NCBI GenBank assembly: GCA_964460665.1
Contig: CAYWSL010000074.1
Location: forward strand, 1-26,035
Direction: 5' to 3'
DNA from: K23-9 sp964460665
GTDB taxonomy: Bacteria > Planctomycetota > Planctomycetia > Pirellulales > Pirellulaceae
DNA length: 26,035 nt
The position numbers and the translations under genes are program-made. Shown here piece by piece: positions 1-8,164 of the stretch; position 1 is the stretch's first letter; each line of letters opens with the position of its first letter. The notes beneath the pieces were generated by a model, which saw nothing but the letters and a program-made list of their open reading frames with translations, was not told where the DNA came from and did not search any database.

Positions 1-12
1 ATACAGGTGATG

Positions 13-193
13 CCGGTGCCGTCAGGCACCGGATGACCGAAGAATCAAAAGCCTTTAGCCCGGAGGGCGACACAAATTTCCAACGGTATGATTGTGTCGC
101 CCCGTGTCCGCCCCCCGGGCTACCAGTATCAAGAGATTCAATCTAACCGGTGCCTGACGGCACCGGCAATCAATATGACGCCCTCCGGGCTAG
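13..193. repeat. Nested inverted palindromic repeats (REP/BIME-like)
   Basis: Two kinds of palindromic unit occur here in opposite orientations. A unit at 13-33 has arms CCGGTGCC and GGCACCGG around a 4-base loop, and its exact reverse complement lies at 149-169. A second unit, TAGCCCGGAGGGCG, at 57-70 has its exact reverse complement at 180-193 and a shorter partner (CCGGGCTA) at 115-122. Inside lies a hairpin with arms GCGACACAA (67-75) and TTGTGTCGC (92-100). The arrangement would fold into a large multi-hairpin RNA or cruciform. It lies downstream of the minus-strand gene ending at 287. The perfect conservation of both inverted pairs suggests a mobile or actively copied element. That it is genome-wide is inference. 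No transposase is visible. Confidence 0.7.
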
Positions 194-286
194 TGAAAAG
201 CGCAACTTCAAAACGCGTTAGCGAAACCGCCTAAATCCGAAAACTGATTTGCCCTGCCGAAGCGGGTATTAAGACTTGACGTAGCA

Positions 287-1321
287 CTACCCGTTCATAC
301 GGGCAATCATCTCAGTCACGCACCGCTTCGAACGGCCATACGAAACGATTTGCACATCAAGTCCATTCTGCCTGTGCTTTTGAAACGCACTTGCAATTGC
401 GTCCATGATCCACGACTCGCGGTTGCCAAATACGCCTCCACCAAGCAGCGTCAGATAAACCTGATTCACGCCGGTCTGAGCTGCGTTGATGACAGCCGCA
501 CACAGCGTGGCTTCATACGCGGCGTGTAGCACTAATCCTGCAAAGTCACGCCACTGATCCGTCGGTTGTCGACCATAAGCCACCGGCAGCGCCGAGCAAT
601 AAGCTTGACTGACTTTGTGATCCGAACCAGGCAAAGTAACCGAGCAATTCCACTGTAAACCAATACGCAGTTCGCCGGAAAGTTCTTGCAGTCCCTCCAC
701 CGTTTCCATCTGCAACGCGGTAGCGATCTCGTTGATCCCGTCATCGGTTGGGAACAGATAGCCATTGTTCATCGACCAAAGTCGACCGTCGATATTGCCG
801 AGCCGTTGTCCCAGGTCGCAGGAGCAATCAATCTGATCCCTGGCGGTCTGTCCAGTTCCGCCAGCCAAAGATGTGAAATAGTTGCGGTAGATGGTCCCCG
901 CCCCGCAAGCGATCGCACAAGCGGGACCTTGTGTCGGATCCGATTCGTAAATACCAACTCCACGTTCCGGCGTCACCGATGGGCTTGTCATCTCCAGCAA
1001 ATTAAACTGCGACGCCACCTGAAAGAGTGCGTGTGCGTTTTGCGGATCGCAATGCAACGCACGAACATCGCCAACGACTTCGCAAATCGTGGACTGCGCG
1101 GGCTTCACCTGTAGATCGTTCACTATCTGACGCAGCTCCGAAAGCTGCGGTGTTTCCAAGTGACCGAAAGCCGGGCGATTGCCATTGGGGCAGGCAAGGC
1201 AATCGCCAGCGATCTTCAGATCACGGCGCACCTGCTGGGCAGATTGCTCGTCGACTCCAGTAAGCGTCCTAAACCAATTCACTGTCATTTCCTTACGGTC
1301 GCCAAGATTCAACTCGGTCAT
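287..1321 (-). CDS. Conserved protein with macro-domain-like motifs
   Basis: A protein of 344 residues that I cannot name with certainty. The stretch GDVRALHCDP (84-93) followed by FNLLEM (106-111), the very conserved-looking TQGPACAIACGAGTIYRNYF (130-149), and near the C terminus a Tyr/Ala-rich helix followed by LTLLGGGVFGN (290-300), resemble the ADP-ribose-binding loops of macro or PARG-like folds. This assignment rests on motif resemblance only. There is no signal peptide or membrane span, so it is probably cytoplasmic. The open frame extends to 1396, but the added residues look non-coding. I chose the ATG at 1321, and the ATG at 1288 is also possible. It lies about 100 bp downstream of psd on the same strand and may be co-transcribed. 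The gene is surely real; its function is uncertain. Confidence 0.7.
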   Translation of the reverse strand: MTELNLGDRKEMTVNWFRTLTGVDEQSAQQVRRDLKIAGDCLACPNGNRPAFGHLETPQLSELRQIVNDLQVKPAQSTICEVVGDVRALHCDPQNAHALFQVASQFNLLEMTSPSVTPERGVGIYESDPTQGPACAIACGAGTIYRNYFTSLAGGTGQTARDQIDCSCDLGQRLGNIDGRLWSMNNGYLFPTDDGINEIATALQMETVEGLQELSGELRIGLQWNCSVTLPGSDHKVSQAYCSALPVAYGRQPTDQWRDFAGLVLHAAYEATLCAAVINAAQTGVNQVYLTLLGGGVFGNRESWIMDAIASAFQKHRQNGLDVQIVSYGRSKRCVTEMIARMNG

Positions 1322-1417
1322 CATAGTCGATCTGTCACTTACGGCTGGTCGCGCCGCTATTGAATCACAAGCCACTTGACGAGTTCTGGAGCCCAAACTT
1401 AAGACTAAACCAAAGCA

Positions 1418-2311
1418 CTACAGAATCGTTGCCAAGTGATCGCCGATCTTAGCGTACAGCTCTCGATGCTGCTGTGACTGCGTGACCAAGTCATCGGCAA
1501 ATTGCACTCGCCCAGGCTCGAAGACCGTGACCGTCGACGAACCACCAAAACGGAAGTAACCTTTTTCGTCGCCCTTTTGGACCGGCACCCCCGGCGTGAA
1601 CGTTTGGCGAATGCTGCCCACGCACGTCGCACCAATGTCTAGCAGCAACACAGTGCCGCAGCTTTCCGTTTCCAGTTGCGTAATCGTTCGCTTGTTGGTC
1701 GCCAAGATGCCAATGTTCTGACACAGGGCAATTGGGTTCACGGAATACAGCGGACCGTTGATCAATCGAGTCCGCCCTGGTGTACCGGCGACTGGAAAGT
1801 GGAAGCGGTGATAGTCGACCGGACACAATCGCGACAAAAGCAAACTGCCGCCCGCAAAACGACGCGTCAAATCGTCGTCCTGAAGCAGCTTGCCCAAGTC
1901 AAACATTTCCCCTTTGACGAACAGTCCTTCGCACCGCGACAAATCAGGCACGCAAAGATGCCGACCATCGGCAGGAAAAACAACGGAATCCGGCCGGGCA
2001 TCGATAGGACGAACACCAGGTTTCAGCTGCCGCGCAAAGAAGTCGTTGAAGCTAGAAAACTGATCGGGGCGTTTAACAAAATCGTCCGCGTTCAAACCGT
2101 AAGCTTCGATGAACGCAGCGATTTTCTGACATGAAGCCGCCGCGTCCATCCGCCAGCCGTACCAGTGCGAAAACACCGCTCGTTTTACCAACGCATGCAG
2201 CGAAACCTTGCCAGCCAGCGTTCCGTAAGTCCAGCGAAGTGCCTTGTCGCCATACACCTTCTCGTCGCATGGCGAGTCGCTGTAACGATCGTGGTAGACA
2301 ATCTTTTCCAT
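1418..2311 (-). CDS. psd: Phosphatidylserine decarboxylase proenzyme
   Basis: This enzyme converts phosphatidylserine to phosphatidylethanolamine at the inner membrane, using a pyruvoyl cofactor made by self-cleavage. The 297-residue product has the family motifs in order: SFNDFFARQL (about 87-96), PADGRH with the catalytic Asp (115) and His (118), YHRFHFPVAGT (about 167-177), and the C-terminal cleavage site FGGSST, with Ser258 as the expected pyruvoyl precursor. The GGSS form matches the type II, eukaryote/Clostridium-like branch and differs from the LGST of E. coli Psd. The open frame reaches 2383, only 7 bp from the kinase stop codon. The ATG at 2311 gives the family-like start MEKIVYHDRY, and 2320 is an alternative. 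It follows the kinase gene on the same strand. Confidence 0.93.
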   Translation of the reverse strand: MEKIVYHDRYSDSPCDEKVYGDKALRWTYGTLAGKVSLHALVKRAVFSHWYGWRMDAAASCQKIAAFIEAYGLNADDFVKRPDQFSSFNDFFARQLKPGVRPIDARPDSVVFPADGRHLCVPDLSRCEGLFVKGEMFDLGKLLQDDDLTRRFAGGSLLLSRLCPVDYHRFHFPVAGTPGRTRLINGPLYSVNPIALCQNIGILATNKRTITQLETESCGTVLLLDIGATCVGSIRQTFTPGVPVQKGDEKGYFRFGGSSTVTVFEPGRVQFADDLVTQSQQHRELYAKIGDHLATIL

Positions 2312-2390
2312 AGTTCGCATTGTGACCGATACCAGCCAGCGTGCCGAGCGGGCATGTTTCGTCGGCTCACGCAAAATGATCAATGCACCG

Positions 2391-5015
2391 CTATGGCGAA
2401 CCTAGTGTTTCAGCGGGCACGACCTTCACTTCGGTCTGTTGCATCCGCTCAAGCGTCACTGTGCTGGGCGTGACTATCAGCCCCGGCGGATCGACAACTT
2501 CTAATTCGTAAGTTCCGATATCACCATGGAAAAGCAGTTCTTTGTCACGCCGGATCTTATCTACCCACCGAATTCCACCACGCTGCAAATCACGAACTCC
2601 CACAGAGACTGGCCGGTCGGTGCGGACCACGATTGTCGCCCACCTGGATGACTGTTCGTACCCGTAGACGAGTAACCATAACGGAGCCAGAATCAGGAGA
2701 GCTCCCGTCGCAATCACAAAACGGCGTGCCACCGAGACCGCAGTATCTTTTTCAAATAGATGGACCAGCATCATCGCCGCGCAAAACAGCGTGAACGCAA
2801 ACAGGACTGCACCGGCAAAGCTGATCGCTCCAAACATCATGCAGCATTTTGCAGCAGCAAACGATAGTGCGACCATCGCCGTTCCCAGCAGAGCACTGCG
2901 CAGACCGATCTGAAACGGTCGTCGTCCAGACGAAACCAGCCCCAGTTCACGCGCAAACCCATACAGTCCTATCGGAACTAGCATCCATCCCGTGACTACC
3001 GTTGCGACTTGGAAGAATCGCTGCGTCTGTGGATCAATCAAGTGAAGAGGCCCTGGTACCGAAAAAGTGATAACAGATAGCAACAAAAATGCTGCCAGCA
3101 ATGCAATCGAAAAGAACCGACTGATGGCGTTCGTGCCACTACCAATGCTGAACACCGTCAACAAGCCTCCACAACCCAACCCCACTATCAAGAACATCTT
3201 GGGAAGCATCTGGAAATCCAGACCCGTACCCGCGGCGCCCAACGCGATCACGACAACAACGATCAAGCCTAGCAACGCGTAAACACGTTGGTCGCGAAAC
3301 ACTGATACAGCACTTGAGAACACCACTCCGATCGCCCTGCCGCTACTGCTAGAGTTCCTCGCATCGGTGGAAGTGGCGGCGTACTCTAAACGGTTTGTAT
3401 AGATACATCCCAACAGCCAAACGCCACCGAACACACTCAGCGTCGCGTACACCGTAATCACGGTTAGCATGCCACCTGGTTGCCTGGGCGTCAGGTTAAA
3501 CAGATTGATGATTGTCACTACGATGAACACAAAAACGACAGATGAGATGCCGTACAACACGCACTGAGCACCGAAGCGCCGACGCCACGCGATCACAGCA
3601 AGCAAGCCGCCCACACCGATTCCAAAGACTGGTCCACTTCCACATATCGATTCGATATCCGTATAGGCTGCAAACGTTGACATCACGACCGCCGCAATGT
3701 GGAAACACAAAAGGGCGGTCCACCACACTTGGACGCTTGTTTCCGCGGCCATCTTCGTTGGCGTGGCGATCCAATGGCCCAGTCGCGCGATTGCATCCGG
3801 ATTGTCCTCGTAAGAATCACCTGGCCTGCCACTTCGTTCGTTGAAGCCGCCGGAAGATGCTCGCGGAATCATTCGCGAGACCGCAATCGGAACGGCATCG
3901 CCTGCGGTATCATCAGCACTGTCTGCACGTTCTTGCACGTGAGCCAAGCACTGCTGAAACAGCGCGCCCACTTCGTCGGCTGATTCAAACCGATCCGCTG
4001 GTGACTTCGCTAACAAACGTATCACGATTTTCGACAGCCACACTGGAATCGCGGCGTTCGTCTTTGTGATGTCTCTGGGCGGTTCGTCACACACTTTCCG
4101 CAGCGTTGCTAACGCCGAATCAGCTTCAAAAGGCGGGCTTCCTGTGCAAAGCGTGTACATCACGGCGCCCAAGCTGAACAAGTCGCTGCGTGAATCGATC
4201 GGCTGACCCTGCGCCTGTTCGGGCGACATGAATTGCGGCGTGCCTGCGATCAAGCCCGTTTGAGTCATCGATATATCGTCGGCGGCGCGAGCTAACCCGA
4301 AATCAGTGATCTTCACTCGCTCGATACCGTTCTCCAGAAGAATATTGGCGGGCTTGATGTCCCGATGGACGAGCCCCTTAGCATGAGCGGCGGCCAAACC
4401 CACTGCGATCTGCTGACCCACCCGCAAGATCTCGGCCAGCGTCAACACACCTTCGGCGTCGACCTTCTCTTTCAACGAAACGCCGTCCACAAACTCCATC
4501 ACGATGAACGGCGGACTTGCACCGTCTTCGATCGCATGAATCGTCACCACGTGATCGTGACGGACAGCCGCCGCTGCTTGTGCCTCGCGCAAGAATCGTT
4601 TGACCGCCACTGGGTTGGTGGCCAAGTGCGGTGCAAGCACTTTGATGGCCACGATTCGATTCAGACGCGAATCGTACGCTCGCAGTACCAAGCCAAAGCC
4701 GCCGCGGCCGACCAACCCGACCACTTCGTAGTGACCGATCATGCCCAAGCAACCAGGTTTGTCGCTGGGCGATAAGAACTCCAGCGATAAGTCTGACAGC
4801 GATCGTTGAAACACTTCTGGTTCATCGCTTCGGATTGTCAGCGCTAGACCCACGGGTGGATTTTGCAAGAAATCCCCCGCGTCGACTTCCGCCTTCAACA
4901 GGCTGGCCACGCGATCATGTAGACCTGCGTCTTCGCCGCATGCGCGTGCAACAAAATCGCCGCGCTCATGCGGCGGTTTCTCCATCGCCTGTAAGAATAG
5001 TTCGCGTTCGTTCAT
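2391..5015 (-). CDS. Transmembrane serine/threonine protein kinase
   Basis: A Hanks-type kinase of 874 residues. The N-terminal 90 residues (MNERELFLQA...) form the helical segment usual in planctomycete kinases paired with ECF sigma factors. The kinase domain spans about 95-355: glycine loop GRGGFG (103-108), catalytic Lys125 in VAIKVL, HRDIKPAN (217-224), DFG (238-240), activation loop ending GTPQFMSPEQ (258-267), and SDLFSLG (277-283). All catalytic residues are present, so it should be active. A linker follows, and then about eleven hydrophobic segments from residue 431 to about 800, the first ending near residue 540 in a four-segment block. The last ~75 residues are a beta-rich soluble tail (VRTDRPVSVGVRDLQRGG...). 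The many-span sensor module is not a family I can name. The gene starts 122 bp after the sigma gene ends. It probably forms one signalling unit with that sigma factor. Confidence 0.93.
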   Translation of the reverse strand: MNERELFLQAMEKPPHERGDFVARACGEDAGLHDRVASLLKAEVDAGDFLQNPPVGLALTIRSDEPEVFQRSLSDLSLEFLSPSDKPGCLGMIGHYEVVGLVGRGGFGLVLRAYDSRLNRIVAIKVLAPHLATNPVAVKRFLREAQAAAAVRHDHVVTIHAIEDGASPPFIVMEFVDGVSLKEKVDAEGVLTLAEILRVGQQIAVGLAAAHAKGLVHRDIKPANILLENGIERVKITDFGLARAADDISMTQTGLIAGTPQFMSPEQAQGQPIDSRSDLFSLGAVMYTLCTGSPPFEADSALATLRKVCDEPPRDITKTNAAIPVWLSKIVIRLLAKSPADRFESADEVGALFQQCLAHVQERADSADDTAGDAVPIAVSRMIPRASSGGFNERSGRPGDSYEDNPDAIARLGHWIATPTKMAAETSVQVWWTALLCFHIAAVVMSTFAAYTDIESICGSGPVFGIGVGGLLAVIAWRRRFGAQCVLYGISSVVFVFIVVTIINLFNLTPRQPGGMLTVITVYATLSVFGGVWLLGCIYTNRLEYAATSTDARNSSSSGRAIGVVFSSAVSVFRDQRVYALLGLIVVVVIALGAAGTGLDFQMLPKMFLIVGLGCGGLLTVFSIGSGTNAISRFFSIALLAAFLLLSVITFSVPGPLHLIDPQTQRFFQVATVVTGWMLVPIGLYGFARELGLVSSGRRPFQIGLRSALLGTAMVALSFAAAKCCMMFGAISFAGAVLFAFTLFCAAMMLVHLFEKDTAVSVARRFVIATGALLILAPLWLLVYGYEQSSRWATIVVRTDRPVSVGVRDLQRGGIRWVDKIRRDKELLFHGDIGTYELEVVDPPGLIVTPSTVTLERMQQTEVKVVPAETLGSP

Positions 5016-5137
5016 GCTGATTTATCTTAGTTTCCGGAGGAAGTTGAGCTGCCGTCACAACTCAATGCGAGCGAATCGCAGAACTCCGCCAAGAAAAATG
5101 CGGAAAGATCACAAGAAACGCCAGCTCGGATCAGCAA

Positions 5138-5683
5138 TCACGAGATTTCACGGTATAGCCAGGCCTTTGCGTATGTCCACAAACGTTCTGCCGAACGCGT
5201 CGAAACGTCCAGCACTTCGGCCGACTGAGACATCGTTAGCCCCGAAAAGTACCTCAGTTTGACCAGCAAAGCCGCATCCTTTGCCTCCGCCTCCAACCGA
5301 ACCAACGCCTCGTCCAATTCTAGCAAGTCAATCTCCGGACTCGGAGCTTCGATCATGTTTTGGTCAACATCCGATCGCTTCCATTCGCCACCGTGTTTGA
5401 CCGTTTGCTTCCTCCTGGCGCTGTCGATCAAGATTCGCCGCATCGCTTCGGCAGCCGCTGCAAAGAAGTGATGTCGTGAATCCCAGCGTTGCTGATTCTC
5501 TTTGTCGACCAATCGCAGATAAGCTTCATGCACCAGCGCAGTGGCCTGCAGCGTTTGTCCCGAACGTTCGTTCTTGAGTCGACTTTGCGCAAGTTGCCGC
5601 AATTCGTCGTACACGATCGGCAACAGCTTTTCGGACAAGGCTGGGTCGCCGTCGATGGCGTTCAGGATTTGAGTGACTTCCAT
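5138..5683 (-). CDS. ECF-family RNA polymerase sigma factor, planctomycete type
   Basis: A 181-residue sigma-70 family protein of the extracytoplasmic function class. Region 2 is visible in DELRQLAQSRL, ALVHEAYLRLVD and HHFFAAAAEAMRRILID. Region 4 is visible in LVKLRYFSGLTMSQSAEVLDVS followed by RSAERLWTYAKAWLYREI, the helix-turn-helix that reads the -35 box. The block AEAMRRILIDSARRK is typical of the sigma-70 group common in planctomycetes and acidobacteria (TIGR02999-like). No anti-sigma gene is adjacent. The next gene is a membrane kinase, which fits the known pattern of kinase-linked ECF factors. The open frame extends upstream to 5809, but the extra residues come from the neighbouring gene's region. 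ATG 5683 gives the family start MEVTQILNAID, preceded by GGGAG with only one base of spacing. Confidence 0.92.
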   Translation of the reverse strand: MEVTQILNAIDGDPALSEKLLPIVYDELRQLAQSRLKNERSGQTLQATALVHEAYLRLVDKENQQRWDSRHHFFAAAAEAMRRILIDSARRKQTVKHGGEWKRSDVDQNMIEAPSPEIDLLELDEALVRLEAEAKDAALLVKLRYFSGLTMSQSAEVLDVSTRSAERLWTYAKAWLYREIS

Positions 5684-5712
5684 GCTCCCGAGTATACATG
5701 CTCCCGAGTATA
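5681..5712. repeat. Perfect 16-bp tandem duplication over the sigma-factor start codon
   Basis: The unit CATGCTCCCGAGTATA occurs twice without a break (5681-5696 and 5697-5712). On the minus strand each copy reads TATACTCGGGAGCATG, that is a TATACT box, a GGGAG ribosome-site-like motif and an ATG. The downstream copy contains the start codon of the sigma factor. The ATG of the upstream copy is 16 bases earlier and out of frame. Confidence 0.9.
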
Positions 5713-5720
5713 TCTGATCG

Positions 5721-6362
5721 CTACTGCTTTTGAGTCCACACTTGGATATCGTCAATTTCGACACCGTCACCAAGGCAGCGGAACACGAGCGAAGGCTTCT
5801 TGACTCCAAACGTTTTATGCGATGCTTTCAGCGGTTCTTTGCCTTCGATGGCGGCAGTTACATACGGCCCCCACGTCGTCACTCGCAGCCGATACCACTT
5901 GCCGATCTCGAACGGCGTCTTTTGCACAATCAGTTTCTCGTTGGGATCTTCCTCGCGGCGGTTCTTGTCCACGTGTTTCATGATCTCCCAGGAATTGGGC
6001 GTGATGATCACAGAAAACAGGTGCCCTTTCTTGTCCAGTTCGCCTTTGGCAGGATCAAACCCGAAGTGAAACGCCTTGGCGTCGTTGATCAGTCGAAACT
6101 TCAATTCGTACACCGCGTTCTTGCTTGGAAGAACACGCCGCGTGGCTGCGGAGTGTTTTTCGGCCGGAATTTCTTTGCCGCGCAAGACTCCGTCGACAAT
6201 CGACCATTCACCGGTCGTCGGGTTCCAACCTTTACCAAGCTCGCTGCGATCAAACGAATCCTTCAGGGCGACGTCGCTGTTAGCAGGCGGTTCGCCTGCC
6301 ATAACGACAGCAGGGAAAACGAGAGCAAGAAGTACAGCGGATAGGCGCGGGTTGAGGTTCAT
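5721..6362 (-). CDS. Exported DUF1080-like (3-keto-disaccharide hydrolase / lectin-fold) protein
   Basis: A 213-residue secreted protein. It begins with a clear signal peptide (MNLNPRLSAVLLALVFPAVVMAG, cleaved after about residue 22). The mature part has the concanavalin-like jelly-roll pattern of the DUF1080 / 3-keto-disaccharide hydrolase-like family: DSFDRSELGKGWNPTTGEWSI, DGVLRGKE, YELKFRLIND, FHFGFDPAKG, IGKWYRLRVTTWGPYV, and a final EIDDIQVW strand. Such proteins in Planctomycetes and Verrucomicrobia take part in carbohydrate breakdown, either as 3-keto-glycoside hydrolases or as binding modules. Which of these applies here is not visible. It is divergent from the ThuA-like gene, a common genomic partner. 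The sigma-factor gene starts 37 bp after its stop codon, so read-through transcription is possible. Confidence 0.85.
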   Translation of the reverse strand: MNLNPRLSAVLLALVFPAVVMAGEPPANSDVALKDSFDRSELGKGWNPTTGEWSIVDGVLRGKEIPAEKHSAATRRVLPSKNAVYELKFRLINDAKAFHFGFDPAKGELDKKGHLFSVIITPNSWEIMKHVDKNRREEDPNEKLIVQKTPFEIGKWYRLRVTTWGPYVTAAIEGKEPLKASHKTFGVKKPSLVFRCLGDGVEIDDIQVWTQKQ

Positions 6363-6796
6363 GAATCGGTCGAAGCGTGACTGGGTGGGGAAGTCGTGGG
6401 TGGGAAGTATCTAAGTGAAAGTTTACCGCGCCGGCAAGGAAGGCACATTGTTAGCCGAGCGGCAATCACCATCCGCCACACAGATAGGTACGGATGAGAA
6501 AAATAGGTACGGATGAGAAATAGGNNNNNNNNNNNNNNNNNNNNNNNNNNNNNNNNNNNNNNNNNNNNNNNNNNNNNNNNNNNNNNNNNNNNNNNNNNNN
6601 NNNNNNNNNNNNNNNNNNNNNNNNGATGTGAAAAGGAAAGGTAAAAACCATTGGCCCAGGTAAAACGCGAGCCCAGCGCTTTCTCTGGACGCGCTGACTG
6701 GGTACGCTTGTGGGCGGTAAAAGACAGCTTAAACGCACGACGACTTTGTCCCCATCGCACACCACATCTTATTGATCCGTTGGAGTTCTGTAGACT
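6363..6796. other. Divergent intergenic region containing a scaffold gap
   Basis: This is the promoter region between the minus-strand DUF1080-like gene and the plus-strand ThuA-like gene. It contains 100 Ns at 6525-6624, the conventional marker for a gap of unknown length. The reading frames that run through the Ns are not genes. I see no convincing promoter box or small gene in the remaining bases. Confidence 0.8.
6484..6524. repeat. Short tandem repeat (17-19 bp) running into the scaffold gap
   Basis: The unit ATAGGTACGGATGAGAAA is present twice (from 6484 and from 6503), and a third copy begins at 6520 and is cut by the Ns. The sequence just after the gap (GATGTGAAAAGGAAAGGTA, from 6625) looks like a degenerate last copy. 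The true repeat number is unknown and probably caused the assembly break. Confidence 0.8.
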
Positions 6797-8017
6797 ATGA
6801 AAACTTGGTTCGCTTTTTCAGGCGTCATCGCCGCCGCACCTCTGCTCGCCCTCATGTTCTTTGCCGGAGTCGTCAGCGGTGAAACCTCTGTCGCGACCGC
6901 GCCGCTTGTCTACGAAGGGGCCGACGGAATCGGCAAAGGCAAGCACATCGTCTTCATCGCCAACGATCACGAGTATCGTTCCGAGCAAACGTGCCCGGCA
7001 CTGGCCAAGATTTTGGCAAAGCATCATGGGTTCCGCTGCACGGTCTTGTTTGGGGTCGACAAAGACGGATCCATCAAAGCTGGCGCGAAAAGCACACCCG
7101 GCATGGAAGCACTGAAAGACGCCGACATGCTGTTCTTCTTCACTCGATTCATGAACCTGCCTGATTCACAAGTTGACCTGTTGGTTGATTACTTCGAACG
7201 GGGCGGCCCGGCCGTTGGTGTTCGCACATCGACACACTGCTTCAACGGTCAGAAAGGCAAGTGGAAAAAGCTGAACTACAATTACAAAGGCGACGACTAC
7301 GCTGGCGGATTTGGCCACCAGGTCTTTGGCAACACGTGGGACAAGGGCAAAGGTCAAAGCCACTATGGCTCCAACCACGTGATGGGATCGCGAATCACGC
7401 CTGTTAAAGAAGCTTCAGTGCACCCGATCTTGAAAGGTGTCAAGCAAATCCATGCGTACTCTGGCGCCTACAAATCGCAGCCGCCAGCTGACGCGACGCA
7501 GCTATTGGAAGTGCAAGTTCTGAACACGTTCGACCCAAGCGACGACATCAACACAGAACGTGCACCTGTCAACGCAGGCTGGGCTCGTGATTCGTACACC
7601 GCACCATCCGGCGAAAAGAAGGACGCTCGTGTCGTCTACGCGTCATTTGGAGCATCGGAAGATTTGTTGTCAGACGACGGTCGTCGCTTTCTACTGAACG
7701 CCTGCTTGTGGGCAGGCGGTTGGGAAGGCAGCATCACGGCCGACTTAAACGTCGACATCGTTGGCGTGTTCGAGCCGACTGCTTACGGCAACGGATCGTT
7801 CGAGTGCCTGGGCGTTAAGCCGCAAGACCTAGCCGGTTGGGACAGTCAGATCATGCCCGAATCAGCCAAGCTTTCTAACGTCGACACTCCAAAGTCGGCT
7901 AAAAAAGTTATGCGGTCACTGAACAACCGCCCCAAGCTGAAGGCGAAGCTGGCGGCCAAGTATCCCGAACTGTATGGTCCTGACGCCAAGCTGCCTGAAG
8001 AGCCCAAGAAGAAATAG
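6797..8017 (+). CDS. Exported ThuA-like domain protein
   Basis: A 406-residue secreted protein. The N terminus (MKTWFAFSGVIAAAPLLALMF...) is a signal peptide, cleaved near VVSG/ETS around residue 28. The body is a ThuA-like fold, related to class I glutamine amidotransferases: HIVFIANDHEYRSEQ (about 49-63), DADMLFFFTRFMNLP, LVDYFERGGPAVGVRTSTHCF, the glycine- and aromatic-rich segment YAGGFGHQVFGNTW, and a final RFLLNACLWAGG. ThuA-like proteins of planctomycetes are thought to act in sugar metabolism, but the reaction of this group is not settled. The C-terminal ~90 residues end in a Lys/Pro-rich tail (LPEEPKKK). The gene is transcribed divergently from the DUF1080-like protein and ends at a strong terminator (8036-8103). 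Confidence 0.88.
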   Translation: MKTWFAFSGVIAAAPLLALMFFAGVVSGETSVATAPLVYEGADGIGKGKHIVFIANDHEYRSEQTCPALAKILAKHHGFRCTVLFGVDKDGSIKAGAKSTPGMEALKDADMLFFFTRFMNLPDSQVDLLVDYFERGGPAVGVRTSTHCFNGQKGKWKKLNYNYKGDDYAGGFGHQVFGNTWDKGKGQSHYGSNHVMGSRITPVKEASVHPILKGVKQIHAYSGAYKSQPPADATQLLEVQVLNTFDPSDDINTERAPVNAGWARDSYTAPSGEKKDARVVYASFGASEDLLSDDGRRFLLNACLWAGGWEGSITADLNVDIVGVFEPTAYGNGSFECLGVKPQDLAGWDSQIMPESAKLSNVDTPKSAKKVMRSLNNRPKLKAKLAAKYPELYGPDAKLPEEPKKK

Positions 8018-8035
8018 CAACGCAAAATCCAAATC

Positions 8036-8103
8036 AAAACGCCAGCGGCCGGCAAGCCATCAAGCTTCGGCCAGTCGCTTCGGCCAGTCGCTGGCGTTTT
8101 TTT
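8036..8103 (+). terminator. Rho-independent terminator between convergent genes
   Basis: A perfect 12-bp stem, AAAACGCCAGCG (8036-8047) with CGCTGGCGTTTT (8089-8100), is followed by further T residues to give a run of seven. It begins 19 bases after the ThuA-like stop codon. The stem starts with four A's, so the opposite strand also ends in TTTT and could stop transcription of the convergent map gene. The 41-base loop is unusually long and contains a perfect 13-bp tandem repeat (GCTTCGGCCAGTC at 8064-8076 and 8077-8089). Confidence 0.85.
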
Positions 8104-8164
8104 CGTTGATTCAAATCGCCAACCGAAGTCATTGACCGATCAGCATTAACGGGGATCGGCGTTG

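Noticed and set aside
6359..6765. Minus-strand frames running through the Ns
   Set aside because: They include about 34 unknown residues from the scaffold gap and have no recognisable sequence on either side.
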